From NCBI GenBank assembly GCA_051278195.1, contig JBNMQM010000006.1:1-64000 (forward strand): a stretch of DNA of 64,000 nt. Direction: 5' to 3'. The notes beneath the pieces were generated by a model. It was not told where the DNA came from. It searched no databases and saw only the letters and a program-made list of their open reading frames with translations. A program made the translations under genes and the position numbers. The DNA is from JAHRVQ01 sp051278195 (lineage in GTDB: Bacteria > Pseudomonadota > Gammaproteobacteria > Pseudomonadales > Azotimanducaceae). Shown in pieces: positions 26,443-35,652 of the stretch (positions within the stretch are counted from its first letter, which is position 1; each line of letters begins with the position of its first letter).

Positions 26443-27595
26443 CGTTGCCACTCTCGATCAGAGACATGATCGCCTTTGCCGCTTCAACCCCAGCATCACA
26501 GCGCAGGGTTTGATGAATTTCATCATAAACGACCATCAGCTCAGAGTGGTCGCGATCCACCAGCTGATTGACTGCAAAAGCCAGCGCATCAGGGGTCGCT
26601 GCCGCTTGGATATATTCCTCAACCAATGGCCGGTTCGCCAGTATGTTGGGTAGAGCAAAGTAAGGGGTTTTCACCAAGCGCGAAACAAGCGCATAGGTCA
26701 TGCTACCGAGTCGATAGGACATGACCATGGGCTTTTTCAACAACATGGCTTCTAGGGTCGCAGTGCCAGAATTAACCAGCACAACGTCTGCCGCTTGCAT
26801 CGCAAGCTTGGACTGACCCATGATCACTTTGACGTCTATCGAGCCATTTTGAGCCAACAGCAACGCTTCAATTTGTTGCTTACGCTGCTCATTCGCTGCA
26901 GGTATGACGAAGCGTGTTTTGCGGTTCATTCGAGTGAGTTGGACCGCCGCACTGATAAAGTCGGGGCCGGACAGATTCACCTCACTCTTGCGGCTGCCGG
27001 GCAAGAGCGCAATAACCCTGTCATCTTCGGCAAAGCCAAGCTCCGCTCTTGCGCCTGCTTTGCCGGTGAGTCCCTCGCTAAGACCAATTTCGTTCGCCTT
27101 TGGGTGGCCCACAAACTGAGCAGCGATGCCGTTTTGGAGGTAGATGTCGACCTCGAAAGGATAGAGCGTCAACATCAGATCAATTTTCTTGGCGATACTG
27201 TTAACTCGTCCCTGCCGCCACGCCCAAACTGTCGGAGACACGTAATGCACGGTTTTAATGCCACGCTTTTTTAGCATGCCAGCCAACAGTAGGTTAAAGA
27301 AATTGAAGTCGATGCCAATAAAACAAGACGGCTTTGCTGCGACGATTCGATTGCGGGTTTGAATCAAGATCTTGAGCAAAGAGGGTAGACGCAGAATAGG
27401 GTCGACAAAGCCGTTAATGGAGAGTTCGTTCAGATCAAGCCAAGAAGCGAAACCTTGTTCAGCCATGCGTGGACCACCCACACCAATGCAGGTGATATGT
27501 GGATCAATACTTCGAAGACCCCTGATCAGAGATGCGCCAAGATTATCGCCAGACGCTTCGCCTGCCAACATCGCGATCACTGGTGCCTCTGCCAT
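26429..27595 (-). CDS. lpxB: Lipid-A-disaccharide synthase
   Basis: LpxB joins UDP-2,3-diacylglucosamine and lipid X in lipid A synthesis at the inner membrane. The 388-residue protein has the start IAMLAGEASGDNLGASLI, FIGIDFNFFNLL, HYVSPTVWAWRQGRV, the PFE motif, VGHPKANEI, LPGSRKSEV and the C-terminal donor site SGTATLEAMLLKKPMVMSYR. An open frame extends to 27649 within fabZ, but the ATG at 27595 matches the family and lies 8 bases after the fabZ stop. The usual intervening lpxA gene is absent. Confidence 0.97.
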   Translation of the reverse strand: MAEAPVIAMLAGEASGDNLGASLIRGLRSIDPHITCIGVGGPRMAEQGFASWLDLNELSINGFVDPILRLPSLLKILIQTRNRIVAAKPSCFIGIDFNFFNLLLAGMLKKRGIKTVHYVSPTVWAWRQGRVNSIAKKIDLMLTLYPFEVDIYLQNGIAAQFVGHPKANEIGLSEGLTGKAGARAELGFAEDDRVIALLPGSRKSEVNLSGPDFISAAVQLTRMNRKTRFVIPAANEQRKQQIEALLLAQNGSIDVKVIMGQSKLAMQAADVVLVNSGTATLEAMLLKKPMVMSYRLGSMTYALVSRLVKTPYFALPNILANRPLVEEYIQAAATPDALAFAVNQLVDRDHSELMVVYDEIHQTLRCDAGVEAAKAIMSLIESGNDVPT

Positions 27596-27603
27596 GGCAG
27601 CTT

Positions 27604-28044
27604 TTACGCGATGACTTTTTGTTCGGCGCAGGTCAGCAAAGACGAGCACACTAGTTGGTCGCCGACATAAGCCTTGCCGGAAGCCTTCATCCAGTGACTG
27701 CGGAGATTCAGGATCTCAACCTCTAGACGAAGTTGATCGCCGGGTATTACAGAGCGCTTAAATTTGGTCTTGTCAGTGCCGGCAAGATAGTAAATATAGC
27801 CATCATCCAAAGTTCGGTTGCGACTCTTGAAGGCGAGAATGCCGGAAGCCTGGGCCATCGCCTCGACGATTAAAACGCCGGGGAAAACTGGGGTCTCCGG
27901 AAAGTGGCCAGTAAACTGTGGTTCATTAATACTGACGTTCTTGATGGCAACAATACGCTTGTTTTCTTCCAACTCTAGGACTCGATCTACCAGCAAGAAG
28001 GGGTAACGGTGCGGCAAAAGGCGCCAAATGTCGGTAACTTCCAT
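27604..28044 (-). CDS. fabZ: 3-hydroxyacyl-ACP dehydratase FabZ
   Basis: FabZ dehydrates beta-hydroxyacyl-ACP in fatty acid synthesis. The 146-residue hot-dog protein has LLPHRYPFLLVDRVLELE at the start, the active-site HFPETPVFPGVLIVEAMAQASG with the catalytic His and Glu, and a C-terminal half with VIPGDQLRLEVEIL. It lies between lpxD and lpxB on the same strand. Confidence 0.98.
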   Translation of the reverse strand: MEVTDIWRLLPHRYPFLLVDRVLELEENKRIVAIKNVSINEPQFTGHFPETPVFPGVLIVEAMAQASGILAFKSRNRTLDDGYIYYLAGTDKTKFKRSVIPGDQLRLEVEILNLRSHWMKASGKAYVGDQLVCSSLLTCAEQKVIA

Positions 28045-28102
28045 GATGCGTTCTCTTTAATTATCTTGGGTTTGTATTGGTTCTAGATGGACTGGTTCGG
28101 TT

Positions 28103-29119
28103 CTATTTTGCTTCGAGGCGACGTAATCGCTTCAGGATATGGTCCAGCTTAGCAAAACCAACAATACTGCGTTTCCACTGCTTGCCGGGCAGTAGCCCGG
28201 TACCAGAAGAATAACGACCGCTCTCTGTGATTGACCGACTCACCAGCGACATCGCCGTGATCTCTACCTGGTCCGCAATAGTAATATTATCAACGATGCC
28301 AACCGCTCCACCGATTAGGCAATAGCTGCCAATCTGGGTGCTACCGGCGATCGCCGTACAGCCAGAAATTGCCGTGTTGGCGCCTATCGTTGTGCCGTGG
28401 CCAACCTGAACTTGATTGTCCAGTTTTACGCCATCAGCAATGGTGGTGTCATTGAGCGCACCACGATCTATTGTCGTTCCGGCACCGATTTCTACCTCGT
28501 CGCCGATCTTAACGCTATACACTTGCGGAATCTTGACCAGTCTGCCGTTACTGCTATCGAACTCAAACCCAAATCCATCCGCACCAATTACGGCACCGCT
28601 GTGAATTCGGCAGTTTTGACCAATCTCAACTTCATGATAAATCGTGACATTTGCCTCGACTCTAGTGCCGGCGCCAACAGTGGCATTTTCGCCGATAAAA
28701 CAACCCGCGCCGATCACGACACCTTTGTCGATTCTTGCCCCTGCTGCTACCGTCGAATTAGGGCCAATGCTAACGTCACTGCCAATGGTAGCGGTGTCGC
28801 TAACTTGGGCGCTTTCGTGCACCTTTAGACTCGGTAGCGGGGTCGGATCGAACAGCGCCGCGATCTTGGCCCAGACGAGCCGTGGCTGATCCGAAATAAG
28901 AACCGGCCGTGGACAATCTGCCGCATCTGCTTCGCGCAGCACGACGGCTGCTGCGTGGCAGTCCGTCAGTTGGCTTTTGTATCGATCGCTAAACAGGAAA
29001 GCCAGTTGATCTGGCTTTGCCTCCGATAACTTTGCGATACCGCAAATTTCGACGGAGGCATCGCCCCGATATTCGAGGTCAAGCTGCTGTGCTAGATCCG
29101 CGAGTTTCAGAACGTCCAA
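28103..29119 (-). CDS. lpxD: UDP-3-O-(3-hydroxyacyl)glucosamine N-acyltransferase
   Basis: LpxD adds the N-linked acyl chain in the third step of lipid A synthesis. The 338-residue protein has an N-terminal uridine-binding domain (LAFLFSDRYKSQL) and then a left-handed beta helix of hexapeptide repeats from about residue 100 to 300, with the catalytic His in the QVGHGTTIG segment and GADGFGFEFD before it. The C-terminal helix (WKRSIVGFAKLDHILKRLRRLE) is typical. The stop is 58 bases from the fabZ start, and the ATG is 9 bases downstream of the skp stop. Confidence 0.97.
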   Translation of the reverse strand: MDVLKLADLAQQLDLEYRGDASVEICGIAKLSEAKPDQLAFLFSDRYKSQLTDCHAAAVVLREADAADCPRPVLISDQPRLVWAKIAALFDPTPLPSLKVHESAQVSDTATIGSDVSIGPNSTVAAGARIDKGVVIGAGCFIGENATVGAGTRVEANVTIYHEVEIGQNCRIHSGAVIGADGFGFEFDSSNGRLVKIPQVYSVKIGDEVEIGAGTTIDRGALNDTTIADGVKLDNQVQVGHGTTIGANTAISGCTAIAGSTQIGSYCLIGGAVGIVDNITIADQVEITAMSLVSRSITESGRYSSGTGLLPGKQWKRSIVGFAKLDHILKRLRRLEAK

Positions 29120-29128
29120 AAGACTAGA

Positions 29129-29653
29129 CTAGCGAGCGGAATCGAGTTCGTTAAGTTTCTCGGTCACTTTTCGTGTGATGTTGTAAATTTCATTCACGTA
29201 AAGTGCAGCCTGGCGAGGCAGAATCAAGTCGTAGTCTTCAGACTTAACCAATTCTTCGATCGCTTTCTGAACCTTGCCGTCGATACCGGCAAACAATTCT
29301 TGCTGGCGTTCTTCGATCTGACGCTGCAGTCGTTGGCGAAAAAACACAAAGTCGTTGTTGCGTGACTCAATTTGCTGCTGAATACGACGCTTTTCAACCT
29401 CGCTCATGACTTCCGCATCCTTCTGTAGACGCTGCAGCAAGGCAGCTGCTTCAGACTGGACCGTGCGGATTTCTTCTTCTTCTTCCTTGAATTCAACCTG
29501 GATCTGCTGCAGCAGTCGCTTGGCTTCTTCAGACTGCAATATGGCGCTTTGAACATCAACCACGGCAATCTTCACTTCCGCGAAAGCAGTGGGGGTGCCC
29601 ATGACCAAAAAGGCAGTGGCCAGAATTGCGAATATACGTTGTGGAATTTGCAC
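29129..29653 (-). CDS. skp: Periplasmic chaperone Skp/OmpH
   Basis: Skp holds unfolded outer-membrane proteins on their way to the Bam complex. A GTG start at 29653 is chosen because GAGGAG lies 7 bases before it and the product then starts with a normal signal peptide (IPQRIFAILATAFLVMGTPTAFA) of about 24 residues; the longer open frame to 29743 lacks support. The mature part begins VKIAVVDVQSAILQSEEAK, followed by a long coiled coil rich in Glu, Gln and Arg (residues 50-140). It is located between bamA and lpxD, as in most gammaproteobacteria. Confidence 0.94.
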   Translation of the reverse strand: MQIPQRIFAILATAFLVMGTPTAFAEVKIAVVDVQSAILQSEEAKRLLQQIQVEFKEEEEEIRTVQSEAAALLQRLQKDAEVMSEVEKRRIQQQIESRNNDFVFFRQRLQRQIEERQQELFAGIDGKVQKAIEELVKSEDYDLILPRQAALYVNEIYNITRKVTEKLNELDSAR

Positions 29654-29816
29654 AGATGTTCTCCTCAGGTGCTGATTGTTTTCTTGATAAATTGACGGAT
29701 TTTGAAAGGGCGTGATGGTGTCACATCCCCTCCTTTGATTCAATCTGGAATCGGCCAGACTATAATTGCGAGTAACAGGCTTTTGAGCCTATCAACATCG
29801 ATAAGTTCGATAAATG

Positions 29817-32141
29817 TTAAAGCGTCTTCCCTAGCTCGAATTGGAATGATTCAGTCTCATCACCATCTTTTTCATTAAGCGGAACCGATATGCTGAAGCT
29901 CAATGGTGCAAAACCGGTGATCCAAGTCATGGCGAAGCCAGCCGTATAGCGCAGTTCGCCATCAGAAAGTTCACGGCAAATGGTACTGACTTCTAAACAG
30001 TTCGTGTTAAAGACATTACCGCCATCAAGAAAAAAGACCGACTTCATCTGACGCTGATCTTCGATAAACGGCAGTGGGAAGATGATTTCCGCATTAAAGC
30101 CAATGGCAACATTGCCACCAATTGGGTCTGGGTCGTTAAACGGATCTGCTGGCGAAGGCGTCGATCGTGGACCCAAGGTATTGGTCTCATAACCTCTCAC
30201 CGACCCAAAACCACCTGCGTAGAAGTTCTTGTAGAAAGGATAGGTTGTGGTCCCGCCAAACGCATCGCCATAACCAAGGTCAGTCGCCAGTCGCAACGTT
30301 AACGCTCTTGTAATTGGGAAAAAGATCTGCCCGTTATAATCAATTCGGTAAAATTCTAGCTCGCTACCCGGAATCGTGGTTTCAAACGAAAGTGATTGCG
30401 AGCGCCCGCCTGTTGGCAGCAAACCTCGGTTCAACGCTGACATTGAGTAGGCCGCTTTTAGGGTAAAAAGATCAAACTTATTGCCTTCCCGATTAAGAAA
30501 CTGTGAGATCTCTTGGGCGGGAAAAATACCTTCCTTGATGTTGGTGTTTTCATAACCAACACTAAAGCTCACCCGTGAGATTTCACTAACGGGGTAGCCA
30601 AAGTTAACGCTACCGCCAAATGAGTCCGTGGAGAATCGCGCAATATTACGCTCGTCAAAATCGCTCTTGCGGTAGAACACCGAATAACCACGACTGACAC
30701 CGTCGACGGTGTAGTAAGGGTCAAAAAACGACAGGTTGTAAGCCGTTTGGAAATCACTGTGATTAATACCGACGTTCACACTGTTTCCTGTACCAAAAAC
30801 GTTGTTCTCCTGGTAGCTTGCGCCTAACAGCAGGCCTGAATCCTGTGCATAGCCTACCGTGGCAGAAATTGAACCAGATGGCTGCTCTTGAACCGTATAG
30901 TTGACGTCAATTTGATCATCGGTACCGGCGACGGCAGGTGTCTCGACGTTCACTTCTCTAAAGAAGCCCAATCGCTCAAGCCTGACTTTGGATCGTTCTA
31001 TATAAGCATTCGAAGCCCAACCGCCTTCCAGTTGACGCATTTCTCGGCGCAACACTTCGTCCTTGGTAAAAGTATTGCCGCGGAAATTAATCCGCCGAAC
31101 GTAAGCTCGCTTACCGGCATCAATAAAGAATTTCACATCAACTTCATTGGTTTCATCAAGCGCTATCGGCTGGCCCGTCGCGCTGGCGAAGGTATAACCG
31201 GCGTTGCCCAGCGCAGCTTCTATCTGTTCTTCACTGGATGTAATCAGTTGGCGAGAAAATTTCTGCCCTGGTTGAACGAAGAGCAACCCGCGAATACCAG
31301 CTTCGGGAATGTCTTGTAGCTCACCCGCGATTTCCACATCGTTAACCGTGAAGACTTCACCTTCAGTGATGTTCACAGTGATATAAACATCTTCCTTGTT
31401 CGGCGCGATCGCAACCTGCGTAGAATCGATAGAGAAGTTCAGATAACCACGGTCAAGGTATTGAGATTCAAGAGTTTCTAAATCACCACTCAACTTTTCT
31501 CGAGAGTAGCGGTCATCTTTGGTATAGAACGAAAAGAACGTCGGTAGCTTTAGCTCAAGTAAATCTAGCAAAGTGGCATCGTCATAGACCTTGTTGCCGA
31601 CAATATTAATGTGTCGAAGTCCTGCAACATCCCCTTCTGTGACGTCAATTTTGATTGCCACCCGGTTGCGCGGCAGATCCTCAAGCGTGGTAATAATACG
31701 AGCACCATAACGCCCCTGGGATACATACTGGCGTTCCAAGTCTGCGCGGATGTGTTCCAAGGTGACTTTCTCGAAAATTTCACCTTCCGACAAGCCTGAT
31801 TTAGTCAGTCCATCTAGCAGCGCTTCGGTTTTGATTGCCTTATTACCTTCAATCACCAGTGAATCAATGGCCGGTCGCTCTTTAACCACAATCACCATTA
31901 CGGACCCTTCGCGACCAATTTTGACATCGTCAAACGATCCAGTCTGAAATATCTGGCGCACCACAGTTCGCATGTCGGCTTCGGTCAAGTCATCGCCGAC
32001 ATTAACGGGTATCGCCGCGAACACGGTACCAGCAGATACGCGCTGCAAACCCTCAACACGTATATCGGAAATAGTGAAAGCCTGAGCCTGTATACACATT
32101 GCTGCCGTAAACACGGCAAGCAAGATTTTTATTCTTGTCAT
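29817..32141 (-). CDS. bamA: Outer membrane protein assembly factor BamA
   Basis: BamA is the core of the machine that folds beta-barrel proteins into the outer membrane. The 774-residue protein has a signal peptide ending at about QAQA (residue 20), five POTRA domains (starting ISDIRVEGLQRVSAGTVF, with VRRINFRGNTFTKDEVLRREM in the fifth) and a C-terminal 16-strand barrel (from about residue 425). The VRGY motif in GSVRGYETNTLGPRS is the conserved loop-6 sequence. The C-terminus ends with an aromatic/hydrophobic beta-signal-like stretch (FQFELGKTL). Confidence 0.97.
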   Translation of the reverse strand: MTRIKILLAVFTAAMCIQAQAFTISDIRVEGLQRVSAGTVFAAIPVNVGDDLTEADMRTVVRQIFQTGSFDDVKIGREGSVMVIVVKERPAIDSLVIEGNKAIKTEALLDGLTKSGLSEGEIFEKVTLEHIRADLERQYVSQGRYGARIITTLEDLPRNRVAIKIDVTEGDVAGLRHINIVGNKVYDDATLLDLLELKLPTFFSFYTKDDRYSREKLSGDLETLESQYLDRGYLNFSIDSTQVAIAPNKEDVYITVNITEGEVFTVNDVEIAGELQDIPEAGIRGLLFVQPGQKFSRQLITSSEEQIEAALGNAGYTFASATGQPIALDETNEVDVKFFIDAGKRAYVRRINFRGNTFTKDEVLRREMRQLEGGWASNAYIERSKVRLERLGFFREVNVETPAVAGTDDQIDVNYTVQEQPSGSISATVGYAQDSGLLLGASYQENNVFGTGNSVNVGINHSDFQTAYNLSFFDPYYTVDGVSRGYSVFYRKSDFDERNIARFSTDSFGGSVNFGYPVSEISRVSFSVGYENTNIKEGIFPAQEISQFLNREGNKFDLFTLKAAYSMSALNRGLLPTGGRSQSLSFETTIPGSELEFYRIDYNGQIFFPITRALTLRLATDLGYGDAFGGTTTYPFYKNFYAGGFGSVRGYETNTLGPRSTPSPADPFNDPDPIGGNVAIGFNAEIIFPLPFIEDQRQMKSVFFLDGGNVFNTNCLEVSTICRELSDGELRYTAGFAMTWITGFAPLSFSISVPLNEKDGDETESFQFELGKTL

Positions 32142-32173
32142 ATATCAAACAACCGGAGAAAAAGATCCAGGCT

Positions 32174-33598
32174 TCAAAGCCTTGAAAGATCGTTATAGAA
32201 CGCGAGTAACATAACGCTGACGATCAAAAACATACCTACTTGCATGCCCCATACCTGCACTCGCTCGGGTACTGGTTTACGAGTCACAAGCTCGACGAGA
32301 TAATAGAGCAAGTGACCGCCATCCAGAACCGGAATCGGCAACAGGTTCAACACGCCCAGACTGATAGACAAGAGCGCGATAAAACCAATAAAACTTTCTA
32401 AACCTGACTGAGCCGTCGCATTGGCGACCTGGGCAATAGTGATCGGGCCACTTAAGTTCTTAGGTGAAATGGCGCCACTGATCATCTTTCGAATCGAGTC
32501 TAAAGTGAAGACGGTTACAGACCAGGTCTTTTCAACCGCGGGAATCCAGGCAGAGTAAAAGGGATAACTGATCGTGCGCTGCATGTCAGCCGGTAGCTCA
32601 AAAGCTTCTCGTGATGCGCCGAGAAAGCCGCGGATCGAGCCATCATCTTGCGCGACACCTTTTGGTGTAACTGAAACCGCCACGTTACTGCCAGCTCGCA
32701 AAACTGTCAGCTCTATAGTCTGACCAGGGTGTGACTGAATCTGCTTAACGAGCATCGCCCAATCGGAAATTGGGGTCCCATCAAACGCGATAATCTTATC
32801 GCCTGGCTTGAGCCCCGAAAGCGCTGCCGCTTCGCCCTCAACCACACCACCAATGATGGCAGGAATGGCAGGATAGTCGGGTATAAGCCCAAGGTCCGAC
32901 GTTGGAAAAGGATTCTCGGCATCCGACAACCAGTCTTTAACCCAGACTTGTTTCAGCATGACGGCATTACTACTGCCAGACGGCAGGATCGTAAACTCAA
33001 TATCACCTGTATCACCGATGCGGCTAAACAGCTGCATATTGACGTCACTCCAGGTGTGCGTCGGCTCACCGTCGACGGCAACAATCTCCATACCCTGCGT
33101 AAAGCCTTGCAGACCTGCTGCGGACTGGGGGTCAACCTCACCAATCTTCGGTGCGATTCCAGTCACGCCAGCGATAAAGAGCACCCAATAGGCGACGATC
33201 GCCAACAGGAAATTAGCAATCGGGCCGGCAGAAACAATCGCGATTCGCTGCATGACAGGTTTACGGTTAAAGGCCATGTGCTTTAGATCGTCAGGCACAA
33301 AACCTTCACGTTCATCCAACATTTTCACATAGCCGCCGAGCGGGATGGCGGCGACCGCGAATTCGGTTCCTTCTAGCGGCTCATTGCTGCGGGTACTAAT
33401 CGTTTGATCGGCAGGAGGGGGCGTCTGCGCTGGCGGTCTGCCGCGACGACTGAATATTGTCTGACCAAAGCCCACACTAAAGCGCAGGACATGGACATTG
33501 CACATTCGCGCCACCCAATAGTGCCCAAACTCGTGAATCGTCACGAGAATTGACAGGGTAACGATCAATGCCAGAATGCTTTGTAAAACTTCGACCAT
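32174..33598 (-). CDS. rseP: Site-2 protease RseP
   Basis: RseP is an inner-membrane zinc metalloprotease that cleaves anti-sigma factor RseA and signal-peptide remnants. The zinc motif HEFGH is at residues 22-26 within the first membrane segment, and the second motif LDGGHLLYYLVEL is near residue 425. Two PDZ domains lie between them (with GLQGFTQGMEIVAVDGEPTHTW and LSGLKPGDKIIAFDGTPISDW). At 474 residues it is slightly longer than usual because of a Pro-rich insert (RPPAQTPPPADQ, about residues 54-65) after the first motif. Confidence 0.96.
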   Translation of the reverse strand: MVEVLQSILALIVTLSILVTIHEFGHYWVARMCNVHVLRFSVGFGQTIFSRRGRPPAQTPPPADQTISTRSNEPLEGTEFAVAAIPLGGYVKMLDEREGFVPDDLKHMAFNRKPVMQRIAIVSAGPIANFLLAIVAYWVLFIAGVTGIAPKIGEVDPQSAAGLQGFTQGMEIVAVDGEPTHTWSDVNMQLFSRIGDTGDIEFTILPSGSSNAVMLKQVWVKDWLSDAENPFPTSDLGLIPDYPAIPAIIGGVVEGEAAALSGLKPGDKIIAFDGTPISDWAMLVKQIQSHPGQTIELTVLRAGSNVAVSVTPKGVAQDDGSIRGFLGASREAFELPADMQRTISYPFYSAWIPAVEKTWSVTVFTLDSIRKMISGAISPKNLSGPITIAQVANATAQSGLESFIGFIALLSISLGVLNLLPIPVLDGGHLLYYLVELVTRKPVPERVQVWGMQVGMFLIVSVMLLAFYNDLSRL

Positions 33599-33630
33599 AA
33601 CGGAGTAGTGGCTACTTATACTTGATTGAT

Positions 33631-34818
33631 TTAACGGTTTTTAGCCAGCTTGCTGATCTGCTCGCGGGCTTTATCCCGTGCCTCTGCATCGACCGACAGA
33701 ATATGCTCTATTGTAGGGGTTTCCATCGCCTCTGTCTGATCCAATACTGCTTCGATGACTATTGGGATATCTGTAAAGCGAATAAGTTCACGCAAAAAAC
33801 AATCTACCGCAATTTCATTCGCTGCGTTCAGCCCGATCGAAATGCTGCCCGGTGCTCGCGCGGCTGCTTCTGCCAGGGCAACCGCTGGAAATCTGCCGTA
33901 GTCAAGCGGCTCAAATGTCAGATCGCCGTGTGCGATTAGATCCAACGGCGCCACTCCGCTCTCAAGCCGAACCGGCCAACCTAAGCCATGTGCAATGGGC
34001 GTGCGCATATCCGGATTACCTAACTCCGCGACCACGGAGCCGTCAACATACTGGACCATCGAATGGATCGTGGACTGGGGATGAATCACAATTTCAATTC
34101 TTTCAGGCGGAGTATCAAACAGCCATTTAGCCTCGATTAGCTCAAGACCTTTGTTCATCATCGTCGCCGAATCCACCGAAATTTTTCGACCCATATCCCA
34201 ATTGGGATGCGCGCAGGCCTGATCGGGGGTCACGCTGGGTAAGTCCTCTAAAGGCAGGGTGCGAAACGGGCCACCTGAACCTGTCAAAATGATCTTGCTG
34301 ACCCCAAGAGCATGCTGGTCCGAGCCATTGGCGAGACACTGGAAAATGGCATTGTGCTCACTATCAATCGGTAATAACTGGGCACCGCTGGCTCGAACTG
34401 TGTCGATAAAAAGTGCACCTGACATGACCAGTGACTCTTTGTTTGCCAACAGTAACCGCTTGCCTGCTTTCGCTGCAGCGAGCGATGATTCCAGACCAGC
34501 TGCGCCAACAATCGCCGCCATCACGGTGTCCACTTCGTCACAACTCGCGACGTGGCAAAGACCCTCGCTACCCGCAAGCACCGCTGTATCGCAGCGTTGT
34601 CGCGCCAGTTCCGCAGCCAGAGCTTGAGCAGCCGTTTTATCGTTCATAACGGCGAAGACTGGGCGGAAGCGCAGGCAGAGCTCTAGTAGCCCCACCACAT
34701 TATTGTTGGCGGTCAACGCAAAGACATTAAACTTACTGGGATGGCGCGCCACAACATCAAGCGTGCTCGAACCAACACTGCCAGTGGCGCCTAATATCGT
34801 GACCTGCTGCAATGACAT
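33631..34818 (-). CDS. dxr: 1-deoxy-D-xylulose 5-phosphate reductoisomerase
   Basis: Dxr forms methylerythritol phosphate, the committed step of the MEP pathway. The NADPH-binding start VTILGATGSVGSSTLDVV, LLANKESLVMSG, the metal/substrate site LPIDSEHNAIFQCL, the flexible loop region ASGGPFR-like TGSGGPFRTL, and MGRKISVDSATMMNKGLELIEA are all present. The 395-residue length is normal. Its ATG overlaps the cdsA stop by one base. With ispD and ispF in the same window, three MEP enzymes are in this block. Confidence 0.98.
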   Translation of the reverse strand: MSLQQVTILGATGSVGSSTLDVVARHPSKFNVFALTANNNVVGLLELCLRFRPVFAVMNDKTAAQALAAELARQRCDTAVLAGSEGLCHVASCDEVDTVMAAIVGAAGLESSLAAAKAGKRLLLANKESLVMSGALFIDTVRASGAQLLPIDSEHNAIFQCLANGSDQHALGVSKIILTGSGGPFRTLPLEDLPSVTPDQACAHPNWDMGRKISVDSATMMNKGLELIEAKWLFDTPPERIEIVIHPQSTIHSMVQYVDGSVVAELGNPDMRTPIAHGLGWPVRLESGVAPLDLIAHGDLTFEPLDYGRFPAVALAEAAARAPGSISIGLNAANEIAVDCFLRELIRFTDIPIVIEAVLDQTEAMETPTIEHILSVDAEARDKAREQISKLAKNR

Positions 34819-35627
34819 CAGGACCAGCCGAACACTAAGATCAAGAGCGCAAAGACAGGACCAGCTGACAACAGACTATCAATTCGATCTAGAAAACCGC
34901 CATGGCCAGGCAATAAATTGCTGGAATCCTTAATACCGCGGTTACGTTTAAACATACTCATCACCAGATCACCTAGCACAGACACCATAATGACCAACAC
35001 CAATCCTGCAAGGAAAATCCATCCTCGCGACCCGGTCAGGTCGAGCTTACCGAGCCAAAACAACATACCGACACCAATACCAAAGGCAATCACGAGACCA
35101 CCATAGAATCCTTCCCACGATTTCCCAGGACTGACCGATGGCGCCAGCTTACGATGACCAAAAGCCTTACCCGTGAAAAAGGCGCCAATATCGGCACCCC
35201 ATATTAAAAAGAACAACAACAAGATCAGAAAATTTGGATTGGCTGAGTTCTTTAACACCAGCAAAGCAACGAACCCAGGCACCAGAACAAACAGTCCGAT
35301 CACGCTAACACCCCACTGACCAGACCAGTACTCTGTTGCTGCTGGGTACTTCTGCATCAAAAAGAACGCCACTAACCACCACAGCGCACCCACAACCAGT
35401 ACATAGAGGCCCGGAATAAAGTAGGAGCCGAGCAACAAGAGCGCAATGAATGCGGCGTATACGTAGCGACCAAGCGGAGGAATGTTAGCAAGATTGGCCC
35501 ACTCCCAGGCCGCCACGGTTATGACAAGGCCGACGAAGACCGAAAAACCTAATGGCGGCAGAAAAAATAAACAAGCGATGACAATGGGGACCAGTACCAG
35601 AGCTGTCAGAATTCGCTGTTTTAACAT
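34818..35627 (-). CDS. cdsA: Phosphatidate cytidylyltransferase
   Basis: CdsA makes CDP-diacylglycerol, precursor of all membrane phospholipids. The 269-residue membrane protein has about seven hydrophobic segments and the signature near the C-terminus, SVSPGKSWEG, followed by SVLGDLVMSMFKRNRGIKDSSNLLPGHGGFLDRIDS (read in pieces), which holds the metal-binding aspartates. It lies between frr and dxr; uppS, normally the gene just before it, is absent and only 25 bases separate it from the frr stop. Confidence 0.97.
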   Translation of the reverse strand: MLKQRILTALVLVPIVIACLFFLPPLGFSVFVGLVITVAAWEWANLANIPPLGRYVYAAFIALLLLGSYFIPGLYVLVVGALWWLVAFFLMQKYPAATEYWSGQWGVSVIGLFVLVPGFVALLVLKNSANPNFLILLLFFLIWGADIGAFFTGKAFGHRKLAPSVSPGKSWEGFYGGLVIAFGIGVGMLFWLGKLDLTGSRGWIFLAGLVLVIMVSVLGDLVMSMFKRNRGIKDSSNLLPGHGGFLDRIDSLLSAGPVFALLILVFGWS

Positions 35628-35652
35628 GACGTATGGTTACCGAGGGCTCGCC

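Noticed and set aside
29654..29743. Longer N-terminus of Skp
   Set aside because: It would put 30 hydrophilic residues before the signal peptide, whereas the GTG at 29653 has GAGGAG at the right distance.
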